Origin: RHKX01 sp963823275
Lineage (GTDB): Bacteria; Actinomycetota; Thermoleophilia; Solirubrobacterales; 70-9
Direction of reading: 5' to 3'
Length of the DNA stretch: 64,000 nt
NCBI GenBank assembly: GCA_963823275.1
Contig: CAWGKW010000001.1
Coordinates: 992,001 to 1,056,000 of the forward strand
In this document: positions 1-11,279 of the stretch, piece after piece
How the letters are laid out: each line of letters opens with the position of its first letter
Position numbering within the stretch: position 1 is the stretch's first letter
Position numbers and translations under genes: made by a program
Notes under the pieces: generated by a model
What the model was told of the DNA's origin: nothing
Seen by the model: only the letters and a program-made list of their open reading frames with translations
Database searches by the model: none

Positions 1-477
1 CATTTCGACATGGTCCGCTGCGGGGTCGCGATCTACGGACTCGACCCTTTCGGTGCCGATGCGTCGGCCCATGGTCTCGACCCGGTGCTCTCCCTTCACA
101 CCTACGTGGCCGATGTCAAGCGCTTCCACGAGGGCGACTCGGTCGGCTACGGCAGGAGCTGGACCGCGTCGGAGGACACCTGGGTGGGGGTGCTGCCCGT
201 CGGCTACGGCGATGGCTTCAGGCGCGGCCTCTCCAACAGCTGCGAGGTCCTCGTCAAGGGTGTTCCCAGGCCGCTGATCGGCACGATATCGATGGATAAC
301 ATCACCGTCGACCTCGGGCCGGAGACCGACGTCGAGGTCGGTGAGCCCGCGGTCCTGATCGGGGAGCAGGGGCGGGGGAGGGTCACCGCCGAGCGGTTGG
401 CCGAGCGGTTGGCGACCATCAACTACGAGATCACCTGCGGCATCACTCAGCGAGTCCCGCGCGCGTACCGGACCTGA
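1..477 (+). CDS. alr: Alanine racemase, C-terminal part (5' truncated by window)
   Basis: The frame is open from base 1, so the N-terminal PLP barrel lies outside the window. The visible 158 residues are the end of the barrel and the C-terminal beta domain of a fold-type III PLP racemase. Family signatures seen are RCGVAIYGLDP, the VGYGDGF motif, and the GTISMDNITVDLG stretch typical of Alr (the conserved M-D pair lies near the second active-site half contributed across the dimer). The enzyme makes D-alanine for peptidoglycan. The CCA-adding enzyme gene follows 23 bp downstream on the same strand and may be co-transcribed. Identification is by clear family motifs; only the start is missing. 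Confidence 0.93.
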   Translation, partial: HFDMVRCGVAIYGLDPFGADASAHGLDPVLSLHTYVADVKRFHEGDSVGYGRSWTASEDTWVGVLPVGYGDGFRRGLSNSCEVLVKGVPRPLIGTISMDNITVDLGPETDVEVGEPAVLIGEQGRGRVTAERLAERLATINYEITCGITQRVPRAYRT

Positions 478-500
478 TCGCCGGTGGGCCCGACCAGCCG

Positions 501-1951
501 ATGAGCGCCCAGCGGATCCACCTGACGAGGCTCGAGGAGCGCTTCGGGGAGGCCCCGGCGCTCGAGGTCGCCCGCAGCGGCCTTCGCGATGCGTCCGACC
601 GGGCCTGGGTCGTCGGCGGGGCGGTGCGCGACGCCGTGCGCGGGGCGGACGTGGGCGACATCGACCTCGCCTTCGACGGGGACGTTGCGGCCGCGGCGCG
701 GCGGATCGCCGACGACGGGGACGGGCATCCGTTCGAGCTCTCCGAGGAGTTCGAGACGTGGCGGGTCGTGGCCCGCGACGGGAGCTGGAAGCTCGACGTC
801 GCCGCCCTCCGCGGCGCGACCATCGAGGTCGACCTCCGCCTCCGCGACTTCACGGTCAACTCGATCGCGGTCCCGCTCGCGGGCGGCACGCCGCTCGACC
901 CGACCGGGGGGCTCCGCGATCTCGAGGCCGGCGTGCTCAGCGCCTCATCGGGCCGGTCCTTCTCCGACGATCCGCTCCGGGTCGTTGAGGGCGGCCCGGA
1001 TCGCATCGCTGGTCGGCCTGACTCCCGACCCCGGCACCGTGGAGCTGGGGCGGAGCGAAGCGCCGCGGGTTGCCGAGGCGGCCGGCGAGCGCCAGTTCGC
1101 CGAGGTGGCCGGCCTGCTCACCGGCCCGGACCCACTTCTCGGCCTCGAGCTGCTCGACCTCTTCGATGCGACCGCGGTGGTCCTTCCCGAGGTTCAGGGG
1201 CTTCGCGGGGTCGGCCAGAGCGCCAACCACCATCTGGATGCACACGGCCATACGCTGGAGGTGCTGCGCCGCTGTCTGGAGGTCGAGCGATCCCTCCCCG
1301 AGTTCTGTGGGGACGCGGCCGACCAGGTCGCCGAGTTGCTCGACGCAGCCGCTGGCCGACGAGCTCACCCGCGGCGACGCGCTTCGTTTCGCCGCGCTCC
1401 TTCACGACATCGGCAAGCCGGCGACCCGAACGGAGCGGGATGGCTGGGTCAGCTTCATCGGCCACGACGAAGTCGGGGCCGAGATGATCGGGGAGCTCTG
1501 TCGGAGGCTCAAGACCTCGCGGAGGTTCGCGACCCACCTGGCGGCCATGACCCGCGATCACCTGATCCTCGGATTCATGGTCAGGGAGCGCCCGCTGGCC
1601 CCGCGGCGAGTCTGGGAGTACCTGAGCCGTACCGGTCCCGAGGCCGTGGACACGACGCTTCTGACCGTGGCCGACCGGCTTTCCGCGCAGGGGGACGGGG
1701 TGCCCGACGAGGCGATCACGGGTCATCTCGAACTTGCCCGCGAGATGCTCGGCTGGGCGGTCGAGTGGGAGCTCGAGGGGCCCGACGAGCCGCTTCTGCG
1801 CGGTGATGAGATTGCCGGCGAGACCGGGATCGCCCCGGGCCCCGATCTTGGCCTGGCGGTTTCCGAGCTCCAGGGCGCCCAGTACGCGGATGAGGTGACG
1901 ACCCGGGAGGAGGCCGTCGCGCACCTGCGGGCCTGGGCGGGTGAGCGATAG
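501..1951 (+). CDS. cca: CCA-adding tRNA nucleotidyltransferase / HD-domain protein, two frameshifts
   Basis: The N-terminal part shows the class II polymerase-beta fold signature: WVVGGAVRDAVRG followed by DIDLAF, then RDFTVNSIA. The middle is the RNA-binding head region; the C-terminal part carries an HD motif (LLHDIGKP) and a long helical tail. The protein moves through three frames: frame of 501 to about 985, the next frame to about 1345, then the third frame to the stop at 1951. Each shift is explained by one extra base (GGTCGTTGAGG near 985; GCCGCTGG near 1345), and the three translated pieces join into one sensible protein of about 482 aa. The stop overlaps the GTG start of the HIT gene by 11 bp. 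Whether the breaks are real or sequencing errors cannot be told from sequence alone; a cca gene is normally essential or important, which favours error. Confidence 0.8.
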
Positions 1952-2396
1952 CCTGCCCGGAGTGTCCGCCGAGTCCACGTTCGCTGATCCCGACTGCGTC
2001 TTCTGCGCGATCGCCTCTGGCGAGGCACCGGCCGAGGTCATCGACTCCGACGATCACACGGTCACGATGATGGACATCAACCCCGCCACCCGGGGTCACG
2101 CGCTGGTCATCCCGCGCACCCACGCCGCCGACCTGCTGGCGATCGACCCCGTTCAGCTCACCCACACCGCGATCGCCGCGCAACGAATCGTCAAGCGGAT
2201 GGAGGCGACGTTGAAGCCGGACGGCTTCAACCTGCTCAATGCCACCCGGGTGGCCGCCTGGCAGACGGTCTTTCACTTCCACATCCACGTCATCCCGCGC
2301 TACACCGACGATCCGCTGAAGCTGCCGTGGATCCCCCGGGGCGCCGACATGGAGGAGATCTCCGCAATCGCAGCGACGATCAGGGAGGGTCAGTGA
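1941..2396 (+). CDS. HIT-family (histidine triad) nucleotide-binding protein
   Basis: A 151-aa protein with the complete HIT signature FHFHIHVIPR (H-x-H-x-H) near residues 117-126 and the N-terminal metal-binding type motif DCVFCAI near residue 18. HIT hydrolases of this size cleave nucleoside phosphoramidates, adenylylated substrates or dinucleoside polyphosphates; the exact substrate cannot be read from sequence. The GTG start at 1941 overlaps the end of the upstream cca gene, indicating translational coupling. The frame is intact. A second ATG-started crotonase gene follows 5 bp after the stop. Confidence 0.9.
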   Translation: MSDSLPGVSAESTFADPDCVFCAIASGEAPAEVIDSDDHTVTMMDINPATRGHALVIPRTHAADLLAIDPVQLTHTAIAAQRIVKRMEATLKPDGFNLLNATRVAAWQTVFHFHIHVIPRYTDDPLKLPWIPRGADMEEISAIAATIREGQ

Positions 2397-2401
2397 GGCA
2401 G

Positions 2402-3199
2402 ATGACCGAAGACACCGAGACGTCGAAGCCGATCAGGCTCGAGCACGATGGCGACGTCGCGGTGATCATCCTCGAGATCGCCCCCCGTGAACCTGTTCGA
2501 CGGGACGTCTTCCGGGGATGAGCGAAGCCCGCGGCCGAAGTGGCCGCCTCCGACGCGCGCGCGATGGTGTTTCGCGCCGAGGGGCGGGTCTTCACCGGCG
2601 GCGTCGACGTCGACCTCTTCGCGGCGTTCCCACCGCTCAGGAGGGCGCCAGGCTGGCCGCCGAGGTCGTCAGGGAGCTGCAGGCCTTCGAGCGGCTCGAG
2701 ATCCCGACGCTGTCCCTCGTCCACGGACTCGTGCCTGACCGCCGGGCTCGAGGCCGCTCTGGGCTGCGACATGATCTGGGCAGCCGAGGGAACGAGGTTC
2801 GGCCTGGTCGAACGCGTGGTCGGGCTGACTCCGTTCGGTGGCGGTGTACAGCGGATGGCCGAACGCGCGGGCCCCGCCCGAGCGCGGGAGTTCGTCATGA
2901 CCGGCGGCCTCTATGACGCGGCGAAGCTGCTCGAGTGGGGGGTGCTCAACCGCGTCCTCCCGCCCGAGGAATTGACCGAGAAGGGCATGAAGTTCGCCCA
3001 CGATCTGGCCGCCGGCCCGACGATCGCTCACGGGGCGACGAAGCGTCTGGTCCGGGCCTACCTCGACGGCGGGGTCGCCGCCGCCGACGAGGCGACGGCG
3101 GCGATCGCCGGGCCCCTCTTCGACTCCGAGGACCTCAAGAGCGCCGTTCAGAGCTTCCTCAAAGATGGGCCGGGCAACGCCACATTCGAGGGCAAATAG
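2402..3199 (+). CDS. Enoyl-CoA hydratase/isomerase (crotonase) family, several frameshifts
   Basis: The N-terminus is MTEDTETSKPIRL; the intact C-terminal third (from about 2740) shows crotonase features: a helix-rich AALGCDMIWAAEGTRFGL stretch, a GGGVQRM segment, and the C-terminal WGVLNRVLPPEEL region. Reading a continuous protein requires at least four frame changes, near 2482 (a run of six C), 2520, 2632 and 2738; the pieces VNLFDG, VVRELQAFERLEIPTLSLVHG and CDMIWAAEG fall in successive frames and in the family order. Such density of indels within 260 bp is either a pseudogene or a low-quality stretch of assembly. Function would be hydration or isomerisation of an acyl-CoA; substrate unknown. 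Confidence 0.65.
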
Positions 3200-3227
3200 G
3201 CCCGTCGCTGCTACTCTGCCGCGGCTG

Positions 3228-3446
3228 ATGGCAAAGGAAGAGAAGATCGAGATGGAGGGCGAGGTCACCGAATCGCTGCCCAACACCATGTTCAAGGTGA
3301 AGCTCGACAACGACCACGAGGTCCTCGGCCACATCAGCGGCAAGATGCGCCGTCACTACATCCGGATCCTGCCGGGAGACAGGGTCAAGATCGAGCTCTC
3401 CCCCTACGATCTGGATCGCGGCCGCATCACATATCGCTACAAGTAG
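3228..3446 (+). CDS. infA: Translation initiation factor IF-1
   Basis: A 72-aa protein of exactly the usual IF-1 length with one S1/OB-fold domain: MAKEEKIEMEGEVTESLPN, then FKVKLDN, GKMRRHYIRILPGD and the typical end GRITYRYK. It binds the 30S A site during initiation. The ATG at 3228 is chosen because it gives the canonical MAKEEK start; longer in-frame extensions upstream run into the preceding crotonase gene. A TACTCT box at 3212-3217 lies 10 nt before the ATG and is a plausible -10 element. The gene stands outside a ribosomal-protein operon here. Its stop overlaps the convergent L,D-transpeptidase stop by 10 bp. Confidence 0.95.
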   Translation: MAKEEKIEMEGEVTESLPNTMFKVKLDNDHEVLGHISGKMRRHYIRILPGDRVKIELSPYDLDRGRITYRYK

Positions 3447-4219
3447 CGTCGATTCTCCTTCACACGCCCCCGGAGGCCCGACCGACGCGCTCCGTAGTGC
3501 TTGATCCGCAGCGGCGTGCCCGGACCGACCCTCTTCTTCAGCCGCCGGATCACGTCGTTTTTGACCCGCAGGCAGCCGTGGGAGGAGCGGTGGCCCACCG
3601 ACGAAGGTTCGCTCGTGCCGTGGAGGCCGACTATGCCACCTCGGGGCCAGTCGGTGATCGCGGAGTAGGCGCTGGTTTCGAAGGCCCATGGGCCGAGGAA
3701 GTCGTCGTTGGGCTTGAACCCCGCGGTCAGGTAGAAATGGCCGATCGGGGACGGGGCGCCGGGGGCGCCGACCGCCACCGGCTTCCTCAGGATCGTTCTG
3801 CCGTTGCGAACCAGCCGTAGCTCGCGCTTGCTCCGGTCGATGACGATCTCCGGGCTCCCGACGTATTCGCGCAGCCGCAGGGAGCCGGATCGCACCCAGC
3901 CCTTCTGGCCGTTTGGTCTCCCGGGGACGCGAATCAGGTACCACGGTCCGTCCCGATTCGTATCCAGTTGACCGATCACGAAGAACACGGTCGGGCGGAA
4001 GTCGAAGCGCAGGCGACTCATCGTGGCGATCTGCCGCGCGTTCCGGCGGGGGTGCTTTCTCACCTGCACCCTCCCTACGGTCGCTTCGGCCGCGGCGGGA
4101 AGCCTGGCTTGCGCCGCGCCGCCCGGCTCGGCGATCGCGGTCGATGCGCCCGTGACGGCCAGAAGGGCCCAGACGCCGACGGCGGCGAGCGTCGCGATCC
4201 CGAGCTTCGGGGTGATCAT
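3437..4219 (-). CDS. Secreted L,D-transpeptidase (YkuD) with N-terminal SH3-like region
   Basis: The C-terminal YkuD domain has the catalytic signature HGTSEPSSVGHRSSHGCLR, with the His...Ser-His-Gly-Cys-x-Arg arrangement of L,D-transpeptidases that make 3-3 peptidoglycan cross-links or attach proteins to peptidoglycan. Residues 1-35 form a signal peptide or membrane anchor (MITPKLGIATLAAVGVWALL). The next 80 residues look like a bacterial SH3-type region (IATMSRLRFDF ... WYLIRVPGR). The ATG at 4219 lies 1 nt after the TGA of the giant upstream surface-protein gene, so translation is probably coupled. A longer in-frame start at 4252 is less likely because it overlaps that gene. Confidence 0.9.
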   Translation of the reverse strand: MITPKLGIATLAAVGVWALLAVTGASTAIAEPGGAAQARLPAAAEATVGRVQVRKHPRRNARQIATMSRLRFDFRPTVFFVIGQLDTNRDGPWYLIRVPGRPNGQKGWVRSGSLRLREYVGSPEIVIDRSKRELRLVRNGRTILRKPVAVGAPGAPSPIGHFYLTAGFKPNDDFLGPWAFETSAYSAITDWPRGGIVGLHGTSEPSSVGHRSSHGCLRVKNDVIRRLKKRVGPGTPLRIKHYGARRSGLRGRVKENRRYL

Positions 4220-4220
4220 C

Positions 4221-7200
4221 TCAACCCGTGAGCTGCCCGCCGTCGACTTCACTCTGGACCGAACCGACCGGAACCTTGCAGCGGAAGGCGCTCGGGGCGC
4301 TGATCCTCAGCACTCCCGCCTTGTCGGTCTTCACCGAGAGCACGGCGTTGCCTCGGTCGTTCGTCCTTGCGTGGTCGAGTGCACCGGCACCCTTTGCCTT
4401 GACGTCGACTCCCACGAGTGGGGTCCCTTCGGGGGCGCTCAGGTGGACCCTGAGCTTCCTTCGCCTGTCGGCGGGAATGCTGTCGGGGCTGACCCGCATC
4501 CCCGTACAGCTCTGCTGGGCCTGGGCTCGCACCTTCGCCTCCAGGTTGCACGCCCGGACCCGGACGCTCCAACGCTGCTTCGAGGTGTCCGCCCGCACCG
4601 AGAAAGTGACCCTCCCCGACCCCGAGGTCTTCGCCTGCTGGGTGGATGTGTCGCCACCGTGCCCGGAGATAGTCACCGGAACCTTTGCGGCCGCATTGCC
4701 CATCTCGTCCTCGACCGTGACGACGATGCTGGTCGGAGCGCCCACCGAGACCACCCTGGGAACCGCGCTGATCGAACCGTCGGTGCACTTGCCGCTGGTG
4801 GTGTTGTCCTTGATCTCGCCCTCGTTGCCCTGCGGCGTCACCACCGAGTCGGTGTTGTTGTCGACGTTGGGGTCGCCCTGGATATCCACCGTCGCCCCGT
4901 TGGTGACGAAGGTCAGGCCGTCGACCTCGAGAGCCACGACCCGCACGGTGATCGGCGGGAAGCTCTGATTCGGGAGCAGCGAGTCGGTCCGCGTGCAGGT
5001 GACGAGCTGGGCGGCGATCGAGCAGTTCCAGCCGTCTCCGTAGGCCTTGACGGGGGACAGGCTGTCGGGAATCAGATCGGTCACGGTCACGGGGCCGGCG
5101 GACGCGATGTCGCCGACGTTCGTCACCGCCAGCATGTAGCCCCGCTCCTTGCCGACCACGAGGTTGCTCGGCCCGGTCTTGTTCATCGCGAGGTCCGCGT
5201 TGCCCGCCTGGTTGGTCACCTCGGCATGGTCGTTGTCAGGGTTCGGGTCGGGGGAGGTCGTCTGGATGTCGGCCGGGTTCGTGACCAGGCCCGAGGCGTT
5301 CACGTCGACGTCGATCTGGATCGAGACCACGGCGCCGGGCTGGAGGTCTCCGAGCGCGCAGGTGATCACCTGCGCGCTGGCGCTGCAGCTCGCGCCTCGG
5401 GCATCGACGAAGCTGAGCTGCGCCGGAAGGGTGTCGGTCAGCTCGACGTCCCGGGCGACGCTCGGGCCGGCATTGGTCACGGTCAGCTCGTAGGTTGCCT
5501 GCCTGCCCACGTTGAGCGGAGTCAGGAGCTCCTTGATCACCCCGATGTCAGCTGAGGCCACGGGCGCGACCGAGTCGTCGTCGCTGTCGTTGTCGGGGTC
5601 CTGGTCGTCGATCGTCGGGTCGGCGACCACGGCCGGATTGACGATCGTCTGCCCCGCCGCGTCGGCGCTCACGAGCGTCGTCAGTGTGATCTGGACGACG
5701 TCGCTGCTCGCCATGGTCCCGAGGTCGCAGGTGACGGTCCCCGCCGCCAGCGCGCAGCTCCCCTGATCGGGAACCGCGGAGACGTACGTGAGGCCGGCGG
5801 GCAGGATGTCGGTGACGTGTACGTCCGGTGCGGTCTCGGGACCGTTGTTAGTGACCTCGAGGGTCCAGGTCGTGTTGGTGCCGGCCGTCGGTGTCTGATC
5901 GTCGGCGACCTTCGTGATCGCGAGGTCGGCGATCGGAGCGGAGAGGGTTGCGGTCGCATCGTCGCTGTCGGCATAGGGTCCCTCGGCGCTACTCGTCGCA
6001 CCGGAGGTGTCCTCGCCGCTTGCGTCGACTGAGTTCTCCTGCGCCACGTTCACGCCCGGGTCGAGCGCCGCGGCGGCTGACGGAGTCGCCTTGAAGTCGA
6101 TCACGATCGTCTCGGCGCCGTCGAGATCGCCGAGGTTGTTCCAGCGAAGCTCGTCCCCGGAGTTGTTCGGGGTGATCGCCGGCTCGACCTGGCCGCCGGG
6201 CGTGAGCGCGCCGGTTCCTGTGATCTGCGCGGAGTTCGGGACGTATGCCCAGTTCTTCGGCAGAGTGTCGAGCGCGTCGACCCCGTTGAGGACGCTTCCG
6301 ACGTTCGGATTCGTGATCACGATGTGCCAGTCGAACGGCGTCTCGATCATCGCCGGCGCGTCGTTGGGGAACCCCGACGCCCCGGTCGTCTTGTCGACGT
6401 CCAGGCTCGGCATCAGGACGGTCACCTGGACCGAGTCGTCGCTGACGTCCGTGTAGGTGTTGTAATCGACTCCGGGATCCTGATCGGCCAGTGGTATCCC
6501 GAAGAACGTCGGCACGTCGGCTGTGTTGTCGACGGTTTCGCCGTTCGACAGCTGGCCGGAGCCGACCAGGTCGGCGGTGTAGGTGAGCGTGACGGCGTTT
6601 GCGGCGCCGGGCTGGATCGGGCCGGGGATCAGCCACCTCATGCTGGGATCGGCGGCGGTCCAGTCGTCGACGTTGAAGGAGGCGCCACTGCCGAGCTGGA
6701 CGTTGGTCAGCTCCGAATCGGGCCGGTCGGTGACGGTGACGTCGTAGGCGGGAGCATTGCCGGTGTTGGTGATCTTCAGCGTGTAGGTGAAGCTCGAACC
6801 CGGGTTCGCCGTGCGTTGGTCGTCTGCGTCGGGGTCACCGGAGACCGCCTTGTCGATCTCGATGGCTGGCTCGATCACGTCGACGCTCGCGGACGACGAC
6901 TCCGTCTTGTCGAACGTAGAGGGGTCGGGCGGAGTCGTCGGCGGCGTGTTCACCTTGTTCGTGGTGTTGAAGCCGAGTGTCGCCGTGTTCTGCAGCGAGT
7001 CGCCGTCGCTGACCGCGCCACCTCCGTCGTAGCTCTGACCCACATGGGTCGTGTAGGTGACGATCACCGTGCGGGCGACCGCCGCCGGCGCGATGTCGCC
7101 GAGGAACCAGCCGATCCGCGTCGTGCCGTTCGGGTTCAGGATCGGGGTGAGCGGCGCCGCGGTGATGTCGGTGGCACCTCCGCTGCAGCCGACGGTGCAC

Positions 7201-10200
7201 TGGGCGCTCACGTAGTCGTCGAAGATCAGCCCGTCGGGAAGGTCGTCGATGACGTTCGTGTCGAACTCGCCGATGTTCGGCGGGATCGAGATCGTCAGCG
7301 TGTGGTTCACCGGCTGACCGATCGTCGCCTCGTCGGGACTGGACTGCTTGGTGATCGCACCGTTGATCAGCGTGCCCGAGAGGCTCGCGTCGTCCCGATA
7401 GCCGTTGAAGCCGTTGGCAGCGTTGAGCCCGGCTGAGCCCGGGGTCCGTCGGCCACTGTCGTTGACGCCGTCGGCGAGTGAGTCCGTCCGGATCGTCGCC
7501 GTGTTGGTCAGCGTGCCGGCGCCGATCGCGTCGTTGTCGACCTGGGCGTCGTATCGGCGCAGGACGTCATTCGCGACCCCGGGTGCGATCGAGGTGATGT
7601 TCCACGTGATCGTGCGTGCCGTCTCGTCCCAGGTGCCGCCGTCGGGGTTCACCGTCCCGCCGTCGACCACCGGCACTCCGGAGTTGACCGGGGTCAGCCC
7701 CGCGGGGATGGTGTCGACGATCGTCACGGCGTTGGCCGTCGAGGCGGCGGAGGCGTTCGAGCCGGTGAGCGTGAAGCGGATGATCTGGCCGGGCGTCAGC
7801 AGCCCCGTCGCATCGGAGGCCTTGTTGATCGAGACGTTCGGCTCGACGATCGTCGTATCGACGCTGCCGCTCGCCGAGCGCGCAGCCCCGCCTGAGTCCC
7901 GCCAGGAGAGGGTCGCGGTGTTCGGCAGCGTTCGTTGCGTTGCGGTGCCACGGGCCTGGTTGGCCGGGAAGTCGTCATCGACGGTCGCGTCGAACCTGAG
8001 GGCGATGATGTCGTCGCCGGAGCCCTGGGCGTTCGAGTAGGAGCTCGGGAAGTCGATCTGAACCGAGTTGGCGCCAACGTTCTCGCTCAGGGTCAGCCCT
8101 GCGGTCGGCAGCGGCACGGGGGCGGCGCCCCCCGGCCCGTCGGCGTCGAGCGTTGCCGAGGCGGAGCCGGCGACCAGGGTCTTGCGCGCTCCGAGGGAGT
8201 CGAGAAGACGCGGTGTGCCGTACAGGGCCGTGCCCGCCGGGACGGTGGCGGTCACCGTGTAGTTGACCTTCTCGCCGATCGTCGCCTGGCTGGCCAGGTT
8301 GTTGCCCGGCTGGTTGATCTCAGTCGTCCGTGTCTTCGCGACGGTCGCCGACTCGATGCTGACGTTCGACGGGTCGTCAGCCGCGGGCGCGTTCGCCAGC
8401 GGATCCTGGGTGGGGTCGATGTTGCTCGCCGGGATGTCGGTGAAGCTCGTTCCCGGCCCCGTGGAGTGCTCGGTACTGGCGCACGCCCGCGGTATTCGTG
8501 AGCACGTCGCCGCCGCTGAGGCCGTCAGGGACCGTGACGTCGTAGGTGAGGGTGACCGCACCGTTGGCGGGCACCGTGACGCCGCTCCACTCGATCCGGT
8601 TCTGACCTGCGTTGCAGGACGCGGCGCTGCCTCCGGGCGTTGAGATCGAGCTGACGTTCGAGCAGCTGACCTGACTCGGTAGGAGGTCCCACACCTGCGT
8701 CGCGTCGGCCTGGACGGAGCCGCTGTTGGTGACGTCGACCCGATAGGTGACTACGTCTCCGCCGTTGACGACGCCGCCGTCGACGTTGGGGCCGTTGCCC
8801 GCCGGCGGGTTGTCGTTGACGTCTCGCACGCCCTTGAGCAGGGAGAGCTCCGGCGCTTCGAGCTCGAACCCGGCGGCGTCGCGCAGCGGAAAGCTCTCGC
8901 CGCCGGTGTTCGAAAAGACGCGCCTTCATCAGGTTGTCGAGCAGGTCGCCGTCGGCGCTGGACGGTGTGCGGCCGACTGTGACGGCGAACACCACCTCGA
9001 ACGTCTGCGCCTTCTGAACCGTCCCGACGCCGTCGTCGAGCGGCCAGCTGAGTCGTGAGCCGTCGACATCGGGCTGAGGCGGTGAAGCCGAGTCGATGAC
9101 GACGTTGTTGTTGGGGGTCGCCAGCGTCGAGCCGGCCACGTATGTCGTGCCCGGCGGGATGAAGTCATTGACGGTGACCCCACCGGTACGGACGCTGGCC
9201 GGGAAATCCATTCGAAGCGAGTAGCAGACGCGCTGACCCGGCCTGGCCTTCGGCGCCGGCGGCGTCGACGTAGCTGCCGGACGCGGTCGGGCACGGCGTG
9301 GCGTTGACGGTCGAGCTGACCCTCTTGTCGATCGAGGGCGCCGCGCTGCTCTGTCCGGCCTGGGAGGTGTCGGTGTCGGCCGTTCCGTCGGGTTCGTCGG
9401 CGTCGATCTTGTCGGGGTCTCCGATCGGGCAGGGTGAGGGGCTTCCCGGGGCGCAGATGACGAAGTCGTCGCCGGTGATCGAAACGTCGTTGACGGCGGA
9501 ATCCCTCGCCAGCACCGGCGTCGAGTCGGTGAAGTTCTCCTGGTAGAAGGCGCGGGTCCGGCTCGGGAAGGTGATCGTGCGTGACGTACTCGGCTCGATC
9601 CGCGCGAGCTCGGGGTCGGTTGAGCTGTCCCAGTTCAGCGTCCAGGTGCCGTCCGCGTTCTCCTGCGTCGCGGTGTAGGGGAAGCTGGGCAGGTTGCCGC
9701 CCTGCGGGTCGCATTCCGCGGCGGCGGCGGGTGGCGTCGCCTCCAGGTTCGTCGTCGACAGGGGGCAGTAGCCATCGCCGAGGGTGTCGGTGACCTCGAT
9801 GTCGTCGACGTAGCGGTACTCGCCGGTTGCGATGTCGATGGTCCAGGTCGAGATTGCGCCCGGAGCCAGCGAGGAGGAGTCGACGGATTTGAGGACCCGG
9901 AGATCCTCGGAGACGACGCTCTCGGCACCGGAGTCGCTGACCGGCAGCCCGCCCGGGCTGCCGTCCTGGTAGCTGCCCGAGCCGGTGACCCGATTCGTGT
10001 AGGTCCTCTCGACTCCGCCGTCCTCGCTGGTCTCGGCTCCGGAGTTGTTGTCCAGGTTCGATCCCTGCGCCCCCCCGATTCCCGGCGCGGTGCCGTTACT
10101 GGGTCCGGCGCCGTTCCAGTCGATCGTGTTCTCACGCAGCGGGATGGCGGCTACGTAACGCAACGTGAACGTCTCACCGGCGAGGAGATCGGTGAGGTCG

Positions 10201-11126
10201 TTCCAGACCACGCGGGTGTAGATGCCGTTGGGCTTCCCCGGCGGGTTCTGGACGGTCTCGACGATGTCCGGCGCCACGCATCCCGGCGCGGCGGGGGCGT
10301 TGCCCGGGTTGATCGGTCCGGACCCCGGGTACTCCTCGGCGCTGCCCGGGTTGGTCGGTGCATCGCTGGTGTTGTCGTCGGTGCCGCAGCCGAGAAACTC
10401 GAGGCCGGCGGGGATGAAGTCCTCGAGATCGAGACCGTTCGTCGGGTTGACCTTGTTGTTCTCGACTTCGATCGTGTAAACGGTCTGATGGTCGTGCAGG
10501 CCGCGAAGCAGCTCGTCCTCCGGCGACGGCTCACTCTTGCGGACCAGGATCGCCGTGATCGAGGTGGTGGCGGAGTCGGTGGCGGACCCGGTGTAGGACT
10601 GCTCTTGGGGGGTGCCGCCGCTGCAGGTCGCCTGACCGCCCGAGAGCGTCGGCAGCCCGTTGGGGGAGAAGTCCGGCACGTAGCGCGGATCGCAGTTGAT
10701 GTAGGCACCCGCGTCGTTTACGTAGTCGTCGCCGACCGAGTACACGCTCGTGCTGTGCGCCACCCGGTAGGTGAACGTGAAGTTGGAGTTCGGCGTCAGG
10801 TCGGCGACGTTGGACCAGATCAGGGTCGTCTGGTTCGCAAGTGGGGCGTTGTTGATGATCTGCGGCTCACCGACGGTGGCCGGCGCCGAGCCCGGGACGT
10901 AGGAGATCCCGTTGGGCAGGACGTCGCGGAAGCTGAGGTTGTAGCCGGTGGGCTGCCCGGCCGGGTTTGAGGCGCGGAGCTGGACCGTCGAGGTGTTCCC
11001 GAACAGGACCGTGTTGGGCGCGGACTTGTCCAGCCCGATGTTCGGTGTTCCCGCGGCCTGTGCCTCGCCCCCGAAGGCAAGCAAGGCGACGATCGCCAGC
11101 AACAGGACGTTCAGATTCCGACGCAT
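4221..11126 (-). CDS. Giant secreted DUF11-repeat surface protein, three compensating frameshifts
   Basis: About 2301 codons from ATG 11126 to TGA 4221. The signal peptide is MRRNLNVLLLAIVALLAFG with an AQA-A cleavage site. The body consists of repeated immunoglobulin-like DUF11/isopeptide-type domains recognised by recurring motifs such as YTLKITNTGNAPAYDVTVTD, LEVTNNGPETAPDVHVTD and ELTVTNAGPSVARDVELTD, each followed by an LPAGLTYV-like strand. The C-terminal 200 residues resemble Big-1-type domains (VVTVEDEMGNAAAKVPVTI). No LPXTG or terminal membrane helix is visible. The first and last parts lie in the same frame; the middle passes through both other frames with breaks near 9205, 8925 and 8470 that sum to zero. 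The domain pattern continues across all breaks, so a single gene is intended. It is rich in Asp/Thr and probably calcium-binding or isopeptide-stabilised (inference). An SD-like GAGGTAG precedes the start. Confidence 0.85.
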
Positions 11127-11279
11127 TCAGCTACCTCGCTGCCCAGTGTTTGATTGCGGCGATTAACGAGGTCGCCCCGGCACGTGTCCGAGAAGCTATA
11201 TCGGCGAACGGCGGAAATCCCTTTAGCGCAGCGGAAGTCGGCGATCCGCGCCGATGCGACATCGGACCCCCGCGAAAGG

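Noticed and set aside
4023..5555. A 510-aa plus-strand ORF across the end of the DUF11 gene
   Set aside because: Antisense shadow of the repeat protein and transpeptidase; composition is typical of reversed high-GC coding sequence.
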